A stretch of 64,000 nucleotides of DNA from Undibacterium sp. Jales W-56 (GCF_025548535.1 NZ_JAJLQW010000004.1:248001-312000); one strand, 5' to 3'. Counted from the stretch's first letter, positions 1-7,173 are shown. Notes: generated from the letters alone by a model not told the origin. Made by a program: numbers and translations.

Positions 1-46
1 CTGCCAATGCGATGGAGGTTTCCAGTGTTACAGTAGAATTTCTTCT

Positions 47-352
47 ATGCTTTCACAAATAACCATACACGGCATTGCTATTCACATAGAGCCAGAGGTG
101 CTTCATATTCAAAGTCGGAAGATGTTGTCGATTCTTTCGTCTTCATTCTTTGGCGGTGGGTTCCGACGTGCTCGCCACATCGTCAACGCCAATGTGTCTA
201 AGGATTATTGCTCAGATGACCCTGCGGCAGACTTGCTGAGCATTGCCAGTCGCCGCGGCATCGATCAACCGTTTGTTGGACTGCTGACGGCCGTGCCGTT
301 GCGCAATGCCAGAGTCGCGTTCTTCGAGGAGGATGACATCATAGTGCGGTAG
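47..352 (+). pseudogene. CbiZ-like adenosylcobinamide amidohydrolase, N-terminal fragment
   Basis: The translation carries the N-terminal signature of the CbiZ family (adenosylcobinamide amidohydrolase, a corrinoid salvage enzyme). Visible are GGGFRRARHIVNANV, then KDYCSDDPAADL, then VGLLTAVPLRNARV. The frame stops after about 100 residues, roughly half of the family's usual length of 200 or more, so the C-terminal half is missing. No stop separates the ATG at 47 from the left edge of the window, so the true start may lie outside; a GGAGG at 14-18 is too far upstream to serve this ATG. The 3' part overlaps the DUF4031 gene on the other strand, which suggests a recombination junction somewhere in about 290-352. 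The family call is fairly confident from motifs; loss of function is inferred. Confidence 0.55.
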
Positions 353-493
353 CGATGCGTGAGCTTGGAACCATGCGCGCTTAAGTCCGAGTGTATGAGC
401 AAATTGATGCAGTTCATCAAGTGAGTCGGCGACCAGATGGCACCAGTGACGTCCGCGCCAAGCTATCCGCACGTTATCAACATATACTCCCAA
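212..493 (-). CDS. DUF4031 domain protein
   Basis: Small protein of 93 residues with the DUF4031 pattern: an N-terminal VYVDNVRIAWRGRHWCHLVA stretch, then DELHQFAHTLGLKRAWFQ, then PHYDV. The family has no known function. The start is TTG at 493, with GGAGG ending four bases upstream; no ATG fits this frame, and the VYVD opening matches the family's N terminus. The last 25-30 residues are less convincing and are encoded antisense to the CbiZ-like fragment, so the C terminus may be altered by a rearrangement. The presence of the domain is well supported; whether the protein is complete is not. Confidence 0.6.
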   Translation of the reverse strand: MGVYVDNVRIAWRGRHWCHLVADSLDELHQFAHTLGLKRAWFQAHASLPHYDVILLEERDSGIAQRHGRQQSNKRLIDAAATGNAQQVCRRVI

Positions 494-1046
494 AACTCCT
501 CCAAAAATTACCCATCACAAATTGCTTACTATGATACTCAAAAAGTTGCGACTTTGTAACCACATTTTTTTCAGCTCCATTAACTCAGTAGCGAACTTGC
601 CAGCGTCCTAATCTGGGGCTGGAACTGGAATCGGAGGGTTTAAGCAGGAATCAGTGTGCACAATATATCCACCAATTGGCAAATTTCAGCGGATCGGAAT
701 GTGACGAAGATACATTTTTCAGTTCGTCTCCGATATTTGGAATTCCATTGGTTTTGCTGCACTCATTGCCAAAGACATAGCTGATTGGGATACAAGTACA
801 GCCTTGTCGCATGCATCCTGACGACGTGCCAATCGATGCGAGACGACCAACAAGTGATGCACTGTTGGATCGTATGTTGTTGATTTACATTTAAAAATGA
901 CCCATCGGGGGTGCGGTCAAGTTAACTGAGCTGGCCTCTAGAGTTGCGAATAGAGTGTGGCTTTCGCACTTTTAACCACGCTGATCTAACAGACACGTTC
1001 AGTTTAGATTTCGTTGAACGATAAATAAGAAGAGGAGAAGGACAAT
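494..1046. other. intergenic stretch without a recognisable gene
   Basis: About 550 bases with no reading frame that resembles a protein family on either strand. The stretch ATTTAAAAATGACCCATCGG near 888-907 resembles end sequences seen in some IS21-type elements, but no transposase or partner end was found. It is probably decayed mobile DNA. Confidence 0.4.
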
Positions 1047-1199
1047 ATGACAGATCTTGACAACATTTTGCAAAAAAAGAAGTAAAAAGCAAAATTCAGC
1101 GAAAAAACAAATTGGTCGCGGCAATGGGAAAGGGAAACGCACTTTGCGTTCGCAGCCTTTAACTGGGTCATTTTTCAGTCATCAGCAACACCCGGATAG
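1047..1199 (+). pseudogene. small reading frame with in-frame TAA, unknown
   Basis: An ATG with a good ribosome binding site (AGGAG at 1032-1036) begins MTDLDNILQKKK and then meets TAA at 1083. The same frame continues with protein-like sequence (KAKFSEKTNWSRQWERE, then HFAFAAFNWVIFQ) to TAG at 1197. If the TAA is a mutated codon, the original product had about 50 residues. The 3' end overlaps the convergent recombinase gene by 25 bases. No family is recognised. An alternative is a 12-codon leader peptide followed by chance coding-like sequence. Confidence 0.3.
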
Positions 1200-2521
1200 C
1201 GGGATGTTTGATCGACTTTTATCTGTTCAGCACGGCACACAAAAAACCGAGTTATCACCTCAGAAATGTCCTGCTTGATCTTCTTTGCCAGACGTTCATC
1301 AATTCTTGCCTTGTTGCCGGGCAGAATGAAGGGCATGCTCTCGCGACCCTTAAGTTTCATGATAGTTCGAATATACATACGGGTCGTCTCAAGATCCGCG
1401 TGTCCGAGCTGTCCTTGCAGAACTTCTTGAAACACAGTGGCGAGCCGTACATCGGGCTCAATATTATGTATTTGGCAGTAGTTCCAAAGCGTGTGAGTTG
1501 CACCCGTATGGCGCAGCATGTGAGGGTGAACTTCCAAACCTGTGCCCCTAAATGCGTCCTCGATCATGTAAGGCTTCACAGGTGCTCCGGTCCGAGTCAG
1601 CCAGAGAATATCTTCCGGACAGGTTCGTCGAGATTTGTCGCGAATGTTGCCGAACTCAAGCGTTGCGTTTGCCCGTTTCATGTAGCTCGAATCAAACAAT
1701 TCTTTCCGGTCTCGGTAATGTGGCTGGATGTAATCCTCATAGATGGCACGCAAAGTATCGCCATAAACATCGATTTCGATCAGCTTGCTTCGCTTGGTCA
1801 GAAGCTTGTAGCGCATTGAATTTCTGTCTTTGCGCTCGAACTCCGGCCAGAGTGGCAAATAGCGGTTGTGGCGATTGGCGTGCAGTGGCATCTCACAAAC
1901 ATCTGCGACACGCAAAAAGGTTTGCATCATTACTTGTGCCAGTACCGCATACACGGGATCAATCTCCTTGAGCGCCCGATACAGCTTACCGTAGTGATCA
2001 ATGCTGATCACCTGGTCTTTATAATCCTCTTTCAGTGTTGTCCGCTTATGGCTGTCATCTTTTTCATAGGTCGTAGAGTGACCATACGCCGTATGACTTA
2101 GGAAGTTATCGTCAAGATTCAGGGAACGACGCTGGACGGTTCGAGCAGGAAACCTGGCCCTTACGCGAATACCTTGCTTCTGAAGGTATGTGTAGAAATC
2201 CCGAATGCGCGTGATTCTGGAGTTGTAGGTCGTGGGGTTCGCCGTCCCCAGCTGCGCTTCGATGATTTTCTCGATATGGTCAGAGAAGTCCGCTTCCGTA
2301 TATTCGATGCCGTTATGTGCAAGCGCCTCAAGAAACGCCTTGAGGTCGTAGGCAATTTGGCGCAGAGAACCGCCTGTGACAGGAGCCATGTTCGGGGAGA
2401 TGTCACGGGGATAGTAGTAGCGCGTCACCAGAAACCCGTACAGGTGGGTGTGCAGGTGATATTTGTCCGTGAGCGGAACAGGTACCACTCTGCCTTCTGG
2501 CCACACTAGTTCAAGTTGCAT
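1175..2521 (-). CDS. tyrosine recombinase / phage-type integrase
   Basis: DNA strand-exchange enzyme of the tyrosine recombinase family, 448 residues. The N-terminal SAM-like core-binding region covers about 50-130. The catalytic set is visible: Arg204 in QTFLRVADV, a probable Lys at 243 (LLTKRSK), His334 and Arg337 in HPHMLRHTGAT, His374 in GQLGHADLETT and the nucleophile Tyr383 in RMYIR. The length and intact motifs suggest an active enzyme. The start is ATG at 2521 with GAGGA about nine bases upstream. It has no excisionase or phage genes beside it and lies among broken genes, so it probably mobilised the surrounding segment or is a remnant of a larger element. No att site or tRNA was found. 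Confidence 0.9.
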   Translation of the reverse strand: MQLELVWPEGRVVPVPLTDKYHLHTHLYGFLVTRYYYPRDISPNMAPVTGGSLRQIAYDLKAFLEALAHNGIEYTEADFSDHIEKIIEAQLGTANPTTYNSRITRIRDFYTYLQKQGIRVRARFPARTVQRRSLNLDDNFLSHTAYGHSTTYEKDDSHKRTTLKEDYKDQVISIDHYGKLYRALKEIDPVYAVLAQVMMQTFLRVADVCEMPLHANRHNRYLPLWPEFERKDRNSMRYKLLTKRSKLIEIDVYGDTLRAIYEDYIQPHYRDRKELFDSSYMKRANATLEFGNIRDKSRRTCPEDILWLTRTGAPVKPYMIEDAFRGTGLEVHPHMLRHTGATHTLWNYCQIHNIEPDVRLATVFQEVLQGQLGHADLETTRMYIRTIMKLKGRESMPFILPGNKARIDERLAKKIKQDISEVITRFFVCRAEQIKVDQTSRYPGVADD

Positions 2522-2755
2522 TTTCGTCTTCCTCAGATCGAATGGCGGTACATTCTACGCCAACCGTTGCCCGTATTCGTAGTTCGTCAGTCTAGATGGA
2601 TCCATCAAAGTCGATGGAGTCAGGTCTCCGCTGTCGCTTAATTACGTCAAACCGTGTCTGGCAACAAACTTGGCAACCTCCACTTTTAGATTTTTCATCA
2701 TGTTAAGGAAAACTTCTCCAAGGTATCGAATATACCTACCCAAAAACATGCAAGT

Positions 2756-2965
2756 TTATGCTTGAGGTCGGGAATTCAAAACTTTAATCTGGAATGAAGT
2801 CAATTCAGAGGACGACACACTTTTCTTTTTCTGATATATCATCAAGCCGTACACATTAGCCAGCGCTCGCGCTTCCTGACCAAGTGCAAGGCCATCAATG
2901 AGCCCATAATAACGCCAGGCGTTTATAGCTTGCTCAATCTCATTGATCGTATAGTCATTTTTCAT
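2756..2965 (-). CDS. DUF3717 family protein
   Basis: Protein of 69 residues with the DUF3717 layout: TINEIEQAINAWR, then an acidic/alanine-rich EARALANVYGLMIY followed by a lysine run. The family is common in Burkholderiales and has no assigned function. The start is ATG at 2965, four bases after the stop of the MazE/AbrB-like frame upstream, so the two may be translated together. The same frame stays open some way upstream, but the family begins near this ATG. Confidence 0.65.
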   Translation of the reverse strand: MKNDYTINEIEQAINAWRYYGLIDGLALGQEARALANVYGLMIYQKKKSVSSSELTSFQIKVLNSRPQA

Positions 2966-2969
2966 AGCA

Positions 2970-3137
2970 TCAGTTGGGTAATTTGTAATTAGATCCTTGG
3001 AGCCAGGGATTTTCCCAATGCGCCGAGTAGGAAGCGGCTAGCTCAGAGTTATTCAAAACAACACCTAATTCGTTACCAACCTCAGAGAGCCGCAGCACAC
3101 GTACTGATTTGGGTTCCGTGAGCAGCGCATTGCTCAT
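2970..3137 (-). CDS. short AbrB/MazE-like protein, possibly degenerate
   Basis: A 55-residue frame starting at ATG 3137. Residues 10-30 (VRVLRLSEVGNELGVVL) resemble the swapped-hairpin DNA-binding core of MazE/AbrB antitoxins, where the pattern is RxVGNSLGVVLP. The later part (SYSAHWENPWLQG) does not fit the family, so the gene could be frameshifted or a different small protein. There is no Shine-Dalgarno sequence at the ATG, and the upstream DNA is a transposase remnant, so the 5' end may have been replaced. No toxin gene is adjacent; the next gene is DUF3717. Confidence 0.3.
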   Translation of the reverse strand: MSNALLTEPKSVRVLRLSEVGNELGVVLNNSELAASYSAHWENPWLQGSNYKLPN

Positions 3138-3164
3138 GGAGGCAGTTCAGCATATTGGGCAAAT

Positions 3165-3373
3165 GAAGGCGGCAGTAACCACAGGCAGGGCATTCCCATT
3201 ATTCCCCGCGATTGTGCGTGACCGAGACATGCGGACAGGAGCAACGAACACGCATATCCGTCCGGCCAACGACTCACTACCAATGCTTCTTCACATTGCT
3301 CTTTAGTGCCATTTTGATCAAAAAAAGTTTCCAACGAAATCCCTTTTTAAAACTCCAATCGATTCATCGCCAT
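3165..3373 (-). pseudogene. IS1595-family transposase, N-terminal remnant
   Basis: Reading from ATG 3373 (GGGAG seven bases upstream) gives MAMNRLEF, a TAA at 3349-3347 where the family has Gln, then KGISLETFFDQNGTKEQCEE and RWPDGYAC. This is the N terminus of IS1595-type transposases, just before their zinc ribbon. The frame then shifts near 3248; a CPACGY zinc-ribbon piece appears in another frame at about 3170-3200. No DDE catalytic region follows. The element is therefore a short, multiply broken relic. Confidence 0.6.
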
Positions 3374-3456
3374 TTCGTCACTCCCGAAACGCTTTCAAAA
3401 CATAACTGTATGCATAATCAGTAGTATTTGCAAGCTTATCTGAGGTTGGTAACTAA

Positions 3457-3906
3457 TCAGGAGACGACAAGCACGTTTTCGCTGCACGATTTGATGGCAG
3501 CCATACTGAAATTAAAGGATCAGGTTGCAACGCGTTTGCAGTCCAAGACAATAAATTTCCCATGATGAATCGCATACGCACTAATCGTTCGAATCGGTAT
3601 GTCACCCAAAGCCAGAGTGTTTAATGCCGAGTGGCGCGCATTTGATTTATTGACCTTCTCGCCCACCAACACCATCACATCGACACCACGTTTTTGGATC
3701 CAGCATATTTTGAATAAAGCTGGTTGGAGTTCAATTTGAGCCCACCGTCTGTAACTATCGTGAGGAGCTTTCGCAAGAGCTGTCCAATATACCATTTCAA
3801 CGGTTAAGCGTCCGAATCTCTTGAAAGACGCCTGATTGGTTGGGTTTGAACCGGAACGAGTAGCATGGCTTCCACTGTGATACTTACTTAAAGGAAGCAA
3901 GTGCAA
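3457..3906 (-). pseudogene. phospholipase D-type nuclease (Nuc family), nonsense mutated
   Basis: The frame carries the middle and HKD region of small secreted PLD-type nucleases: KRGVDVMVLVGEKVNKSN, then IPIRTISAYAIHHGKFIVLD and KRVAT. At 3520-3522 a TGA stands where the family has the Gly of TGSFNF. Beyond it the same frame continues with the expected SFNFSMAA and SENVLVVS before a second stop at 3457. A single GGA-to-TGA change explains the first stop. The N-terminal third is poorly matched and lacks a clear signal peptide, so it is also decayed. Active enzymes are dimers using the HxK motif; this copy is almost surely inactive. Confidence 0.65.
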
Positions 3907-4068
3907 CCGTCTTTTTTTGGTTAACCTAGGTCTGGTGTGTGAGGTGTGTAACTTTAGGTCAACCGATTTACGTTTTTTTCGGTCGTCTGGTCGGTTGATA
4001 AAAATTCGGTTCTACCGCTCATCATATCTACGGTTCGACGGTCAACCGTTTTTAGATAATAATAAAAT

Positions 4069-5151
4069 GCGGACAATGCATCGAATGGGATTGAGCCAGC
4101 GTTTTCATGGGTCTATAACCGGAAAAAGCGCATGCACGACGGCGCCAGCAAAATCTATGAAGTCGCCGATCACGCCTGGCGTCTGTATCGCCACATGGGC
4201 AACGATGTCAGCGACGACAGCAAGCTGCCGCCGCAGTTTGTGACCGCGCTGAATATGTCGGCGACCGACCACATGAAGATGTTGCAAGTGGTGCAGCCTT
4301 ACATTGATTCCTCGATTTCAAAAACAGTGAATGTCCCTGCGGATTATCCGTATCAAGACTTCCAGAACCTGTATATGGATGCCTGGCATGCCGGCCTCAA
4401 AGGCTTGGCCACCTACCGTCCAAACAACATTCTGGGCAGCGTATTATCGGTCGCAACGGAAACCGCCCCTGCGGTCAACACGACGCCAGACGACGATCTG
4501 CTGCGCAAGCAATTCGATGGCCGCCCTTTCGGCGACCTCGAATCGGTGACCTCCAAAGTCCAGTACATGACCTATGAAGGGAAGAAAACCGTCTACCTGA
4601 CTGTCAGCTTCATCCACCTGCAAGGCATGGTCGGCGGCGAGCGCGTGACGATAGAGCGTCCGTTTGAATTCTTCATGCCGGCCGGACAAAAGAACGACGG
4701 CCAGCAATGGATCTCCGCCAGCATGCGCCTGCTATCGATGGCAGCGCGCTCCGGCGGCTCGATTGCCAAAGCGCTGGCTGATATGCGGGAAGTGGTATGG
4801 GACAAAGGTACGGTCCGGTGCGGCGCCATCACCAAAGAAGACGGTACCCAGGCGCCGCTATTCCATGAATCCGAAGTCGCGGCGATCGGTTATTCATTGC
4901 AGCGCATCCTGATCAAGCGCGGCTTTCTCGATGCCGCCGGCAATCAAGTTCCGGTGACTGTATTGGCAGAACAATTCCGCAACAAGAGCCTGGCCTATGG
5001 CATGGACGATCTGGCGTATGAGGCAGAGTCGGCCCCGGTCAGCTATCTCGCAACAGGCAAGAAATGCCCCGATTGCGGCGCCTATGCCTTGCAGAAAATC
5101 GATGGCTGCAGCCGCTGCGTTTCTTGCGGTTATGTGGGGGCTTGCGGCTGA
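4069..5151 (+). pseudogene. nrdJ: nrdJ C-terminal fragment, B12-dependent ribonucleotide reductase
   Basis: Adenosylcobalamin-dependent (class II) ribonucleotide reductase makes deoxyribonucleotides. Homology starts sharply at 4069 with ADNASNGIEPAFSWVYNRKK and runs in frame to the stop, about 360 codons. A TAA at 4063 closes the frame just upstream. Present are the SSISKTVNVPADYP segment of the barrel end, the TSCPD-like domain (about 4560-4840) and the C-terminal thiol tail KKCPDCGAY...CSRCVSCGYVGACG. Missing is the whole N-terminal part with the radical cysteine and the B12 site, so it cannot work alone. The first ATG (4132) could start a 339-residue product but has no good ribosome site. 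The break coincides with a change to AT-rich DNA upstream. Confidence 0.85.
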
Positions 5152-5202
5152 AGAGGCTCGCATGAGCTGCACACAATTTGAGCAGGATTAGATCGTCGAA
5201 TA

Positions 5203-5231
5203 CCCTCCGCTGTAAACCGGAGGGCATTTTT
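5203..5231 (+). terminator. intrinsic terminator after nrdJ fragment
   Basis: Perfect 7-bp stem CCCTCCG / CGGAGGG with an 8-base loop, followed by CA and five T. It lies 52 bases past the nrdJ stop. Confidence 0.75.
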
Positions 5232-5330
5232 CTGGTTCGCTACCAAGTTTATTGGGATCCTGATCAACAATCGCCTGGATGTAGCGCGATTCGCGCATCC
5301 AGTTCGGATACATCGCGGTAAAATTGTCCG

Positions 5331-5939
5331 ATGAAAATTACCGTACTCTTCCCTACTCTTACCGAAGCCAGCCTGTTTCAACGTGATGGCGTTAACACGA
5401 TCATCTCTGGTGTTGGACTGACGGCCACCGCCATCGCCACCCTGAAAGCGATACAGGCTGAGCAGGCGGATGTCCTGATCCTCGCCGGGATCGCAGGCGT
5501 CTATCCGCATTCGCCGCTCAAACTGTTTGATGTGGTGCTCGTAGAGAGCGAGTTGGAAGGCGACCTGGGATTTTTCACGGTGAACGGATTTGTCCACATG
5601 GCACACCTGCCTATCGCCATGGAATTCGAACGACGTCATACCTTGCACTGTCCGTCGATCACGACCAAAACCGCGTTCAAACGCGCGCGCAGTGTGTCCT
5701 TGAACGCCGCACTTGCGCCATTTATCGATACGGGCAATATCGATATTGAAAACATGGAAGGCGCTGCTTTTTTCCATGTTTGCCTGCAAGAAAATCAACG
5801 CTTTCTGGAATTACGGGCCATCTCCAATGTGGCCAGAATCGGCGACGATGATTGGGATATGCAGGCATCCGTCGAAGCGCTGACTGACGGCCTGCACCGG
5901 CTCATCGATGAGCTACAGCAAGCTAATGAACCTCACTAA
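5331..5939 (+). CDS. futalosine hydrolase-like nucleoside phosphorylase-family protein
   Basis: Protein of 202 residues in the purine/uridine phosphorylase superfamily, close in layout to futalosine hydrolase (MqnB), which removes the base from futalosine in the alternative menaquinone pathway. Visible are the Gly-rich ISGVGLTATAIATLKAI (25-41), LILAGIAGVYP (49-59), the substrate-site motif IENMEGAAFF (139-148) and RAISNVARIGDDDW. Length fits the family. No other mqn gene is in the window, and organisms of this kind normally use ubiquinone, so the substrate may be another nucleoside such as methylthioadenosine. The start ATG 5331 has only a weak ribosome site. It follows the nrdJ terminator and is probably transcribed alone. 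Confidence 0.65.
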   Translation: MKITVLFPTLTEASLFQRDGVNTIISGVGLTATAIATLKAIQAEQADVLILAGIAGVYPHSPLKLFDVVLVESELEGDLGFFTVNGFVHMAHLPIAMEFERRHTLHCPSITTKTAFKRARSVSLNAALAPFIDTGNIDIENMEGAAFFHVCLQENQRFLELRAISNVARIGDDDWDMQASVEALTDGLHRLIDELQQANEPH

Positions 5940-5954
5940 TGGACTGACACAAAA

Positions 5955-6103
5955 ACCAAAACCTCTCACTACAGCGACACGAAGACAGAAAGAAAAGGCA
6001 AGAGCAACTGGCTCGAAGAAGTGCGCGTATAAAAACGAAGCCGCAAGCCGGGTGCGCCGGTTGGCGCGAAATTGCCCGGAAAGCCGCATCCAGCCTGCGG
6101 GCG
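5955..6103 (+). repeat. dispersed intergenic repeat, copy A
   Basis: One of three related copies in the window. Order of parts: ACCTCTCAC leader (5961), an AGACAGAAAGAAAAG purine tract, a variable middle, an AAAACGA box, a left hairpin arm (6041-6057), a TTGGCGCGAAAT box (6061) and a right arm CCGCATCCAGCCTGCGG (6084-6100). In this copy the left arm has several mismatches. It lies between two convergent genes. Confidence 0.75.
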
Positions 6104-6175
6104 TGATGTACATGGCGGTAAGCAGCTTTCTGTTTTGCGTAAATCCCAGGGCCTGCCAACAATTAGATCGGAATA

Positions 6176-6199
6176 AAAAAGGAGCCGCAGCTCCTTTTT
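6176..6199. terminator. bidirectional terminator
   Basis: GGAGC-CGCA-GCTCC stem-loop with an A-run before and five T after, between the futalosine-hydrolase-like gene and the convergent parvulin gene. It can end transcripts from both sides. Confidence 0.7.
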
Positions 6200-6261
6200 G
6201 ACTTTGTCTATTGCCGCACATATCCTTACCTGCAGATATGTGCGACAAAACTCCAGCACGA

Positions 6262-7173
6262 TTATTTTTTCGCTGGCTCAGCCGTCTTTGTTTCCGCTGA
6301 AACAGCGCTTGCGGATGCAGACGCAGGTGCTGGCGCTGGCGCGGCAGCTTTTACCATCTCGATTTTCGCTTTGGTATGAATGTCGTCTAACAATTTCTTC
6401 AAACTCTCTTGCTGCACCTGCTGCTTCAAGCCATCCTTGATCTGTGCCAGCGGCGGAATCACTTTGGCGCGGGAATCTTCCAGCAAAATGATGTGGTAAC
6501 CAAATTGCGATTTCACGGGCTCTTGGGAGAATTTACCTTTCTCCAATTTGGCTACGGCCTCGCCGAATTCCGGCACCATGCGCTTAGGATCGAACCAGCC
6601 TAAATCGCCGCCATTGGCTTTAGAGCCTGCATCCAGAGATTTTTGCTTGGCAATGGCCTCAAATGCGCCAGCATCCTTTTGGAGTTTGGCGATAATGTCT
6701 TTTGCGTCCGCTTCTTTTTCTACCAGGATGTGGCGCGCTTTGTATTCATTGCCGGCCAGCTTGGTTTTGAGTTTGTCGTATTCGGTATTGAGTACTTCGT
6801 CAGTGATCACATTATTTTTCAGGTAGTCCTGAATGAATGCATTCGCCAGGATCGATTGCTTGGTCAATTCGGTCTGCTCAAGAACTTCCTGGGATTTATC
6901 CAAGCCCTTTTTAACGGCTTCCTGCGCAATCAATAATTGCATCGCCAGGTGATCGACGATTTCTTTGCGTGCCTCAGGCGTATCCGGCTGACCTTGCGCT
7001 GCACGTTGTTTCACCATCAAATCCACGCGGCTCTCGCTGATTGCCGTACCGTTGACGGTGGCTGCGGCCGGACCTGTCGCAGCCACTTCGGTTTTATTAC
7101 ACGCGGAGAGTGCCAGCATAGAAACAGCGCTTGCCAACAAAATACGGTGATGCATACGAGATTTGATCGTCAT
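6262..7173 (-). CDS. parvulin-type peptidyl-prolyl isomerase lipoprotein
   Basis: Periplasmic PpiC/PrsA-like foldase of 303 residues. The N terminus is a lipoprotein signal ending in LSAC (lipobox). A SurA-N-like helical region follows, then a complete parvulin domain at about 165-255 with ARHILVEKE, NGGDLGWFDPKRMVPEFGEA and SQFGYHIILLED. The C-terminal 30 residues are Ala/Pro/Ser-rich. The start is placed at ATG 7173 because AAGGA lies about eight bases upstream and the signal peptide begins there; the frame is open a further 26 codons upstream. It stands alone, with a terminator at its 3' end. It probably helps fold envelope proteins; EpsD-type chaperones are the nearest alternative. Confidence 0.85.
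   Translation of the reverse strand: MTIKSRMHHRILLASAVSMLALSACNKTEVAATGPAAATVNGTAISESRVDLMVKQRAAQGQPDTPEARKEIVDHLAMQLLIAQEAVKKGLDKSQEVLEQTELTKQSILANAFIQDYLKNNVITDEVLNTEYDKLKTKLAGNEYKARHILVEKEADAKDIIAKLQKDAGAFEAIAKQKSLDAGSKANGGDLGWFDPKRMVPEFGEAVAKLEKGKFSQEPVKSQFGYHIILLEDSRAKVIPPLAQIKDGLKQQVQQESLKKLLDDIHTKAKIEMVKAAAPAPAPASASASAVSAETKTAEPAKK

Noticed and set aside
888-907. ATTTAAAAATGACCCATCGG resembles the end of an IS21-type element
   Set aside because: No istA or istB remnant and no second end was found; the resemblance is too short to annotate.
1-4068. tRNA or att site as integration target of the recombinase
   Set aside because: No cloverleaf-like sequence or matched flanking repeats could be recognised by eye on either strand.
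5130-5798. Minus-strand frame opposite the futalosine hydrolase-like gene
   Set aside because: Phosphorylase motifs on the plus strand are convincing; the opposite frame has none.
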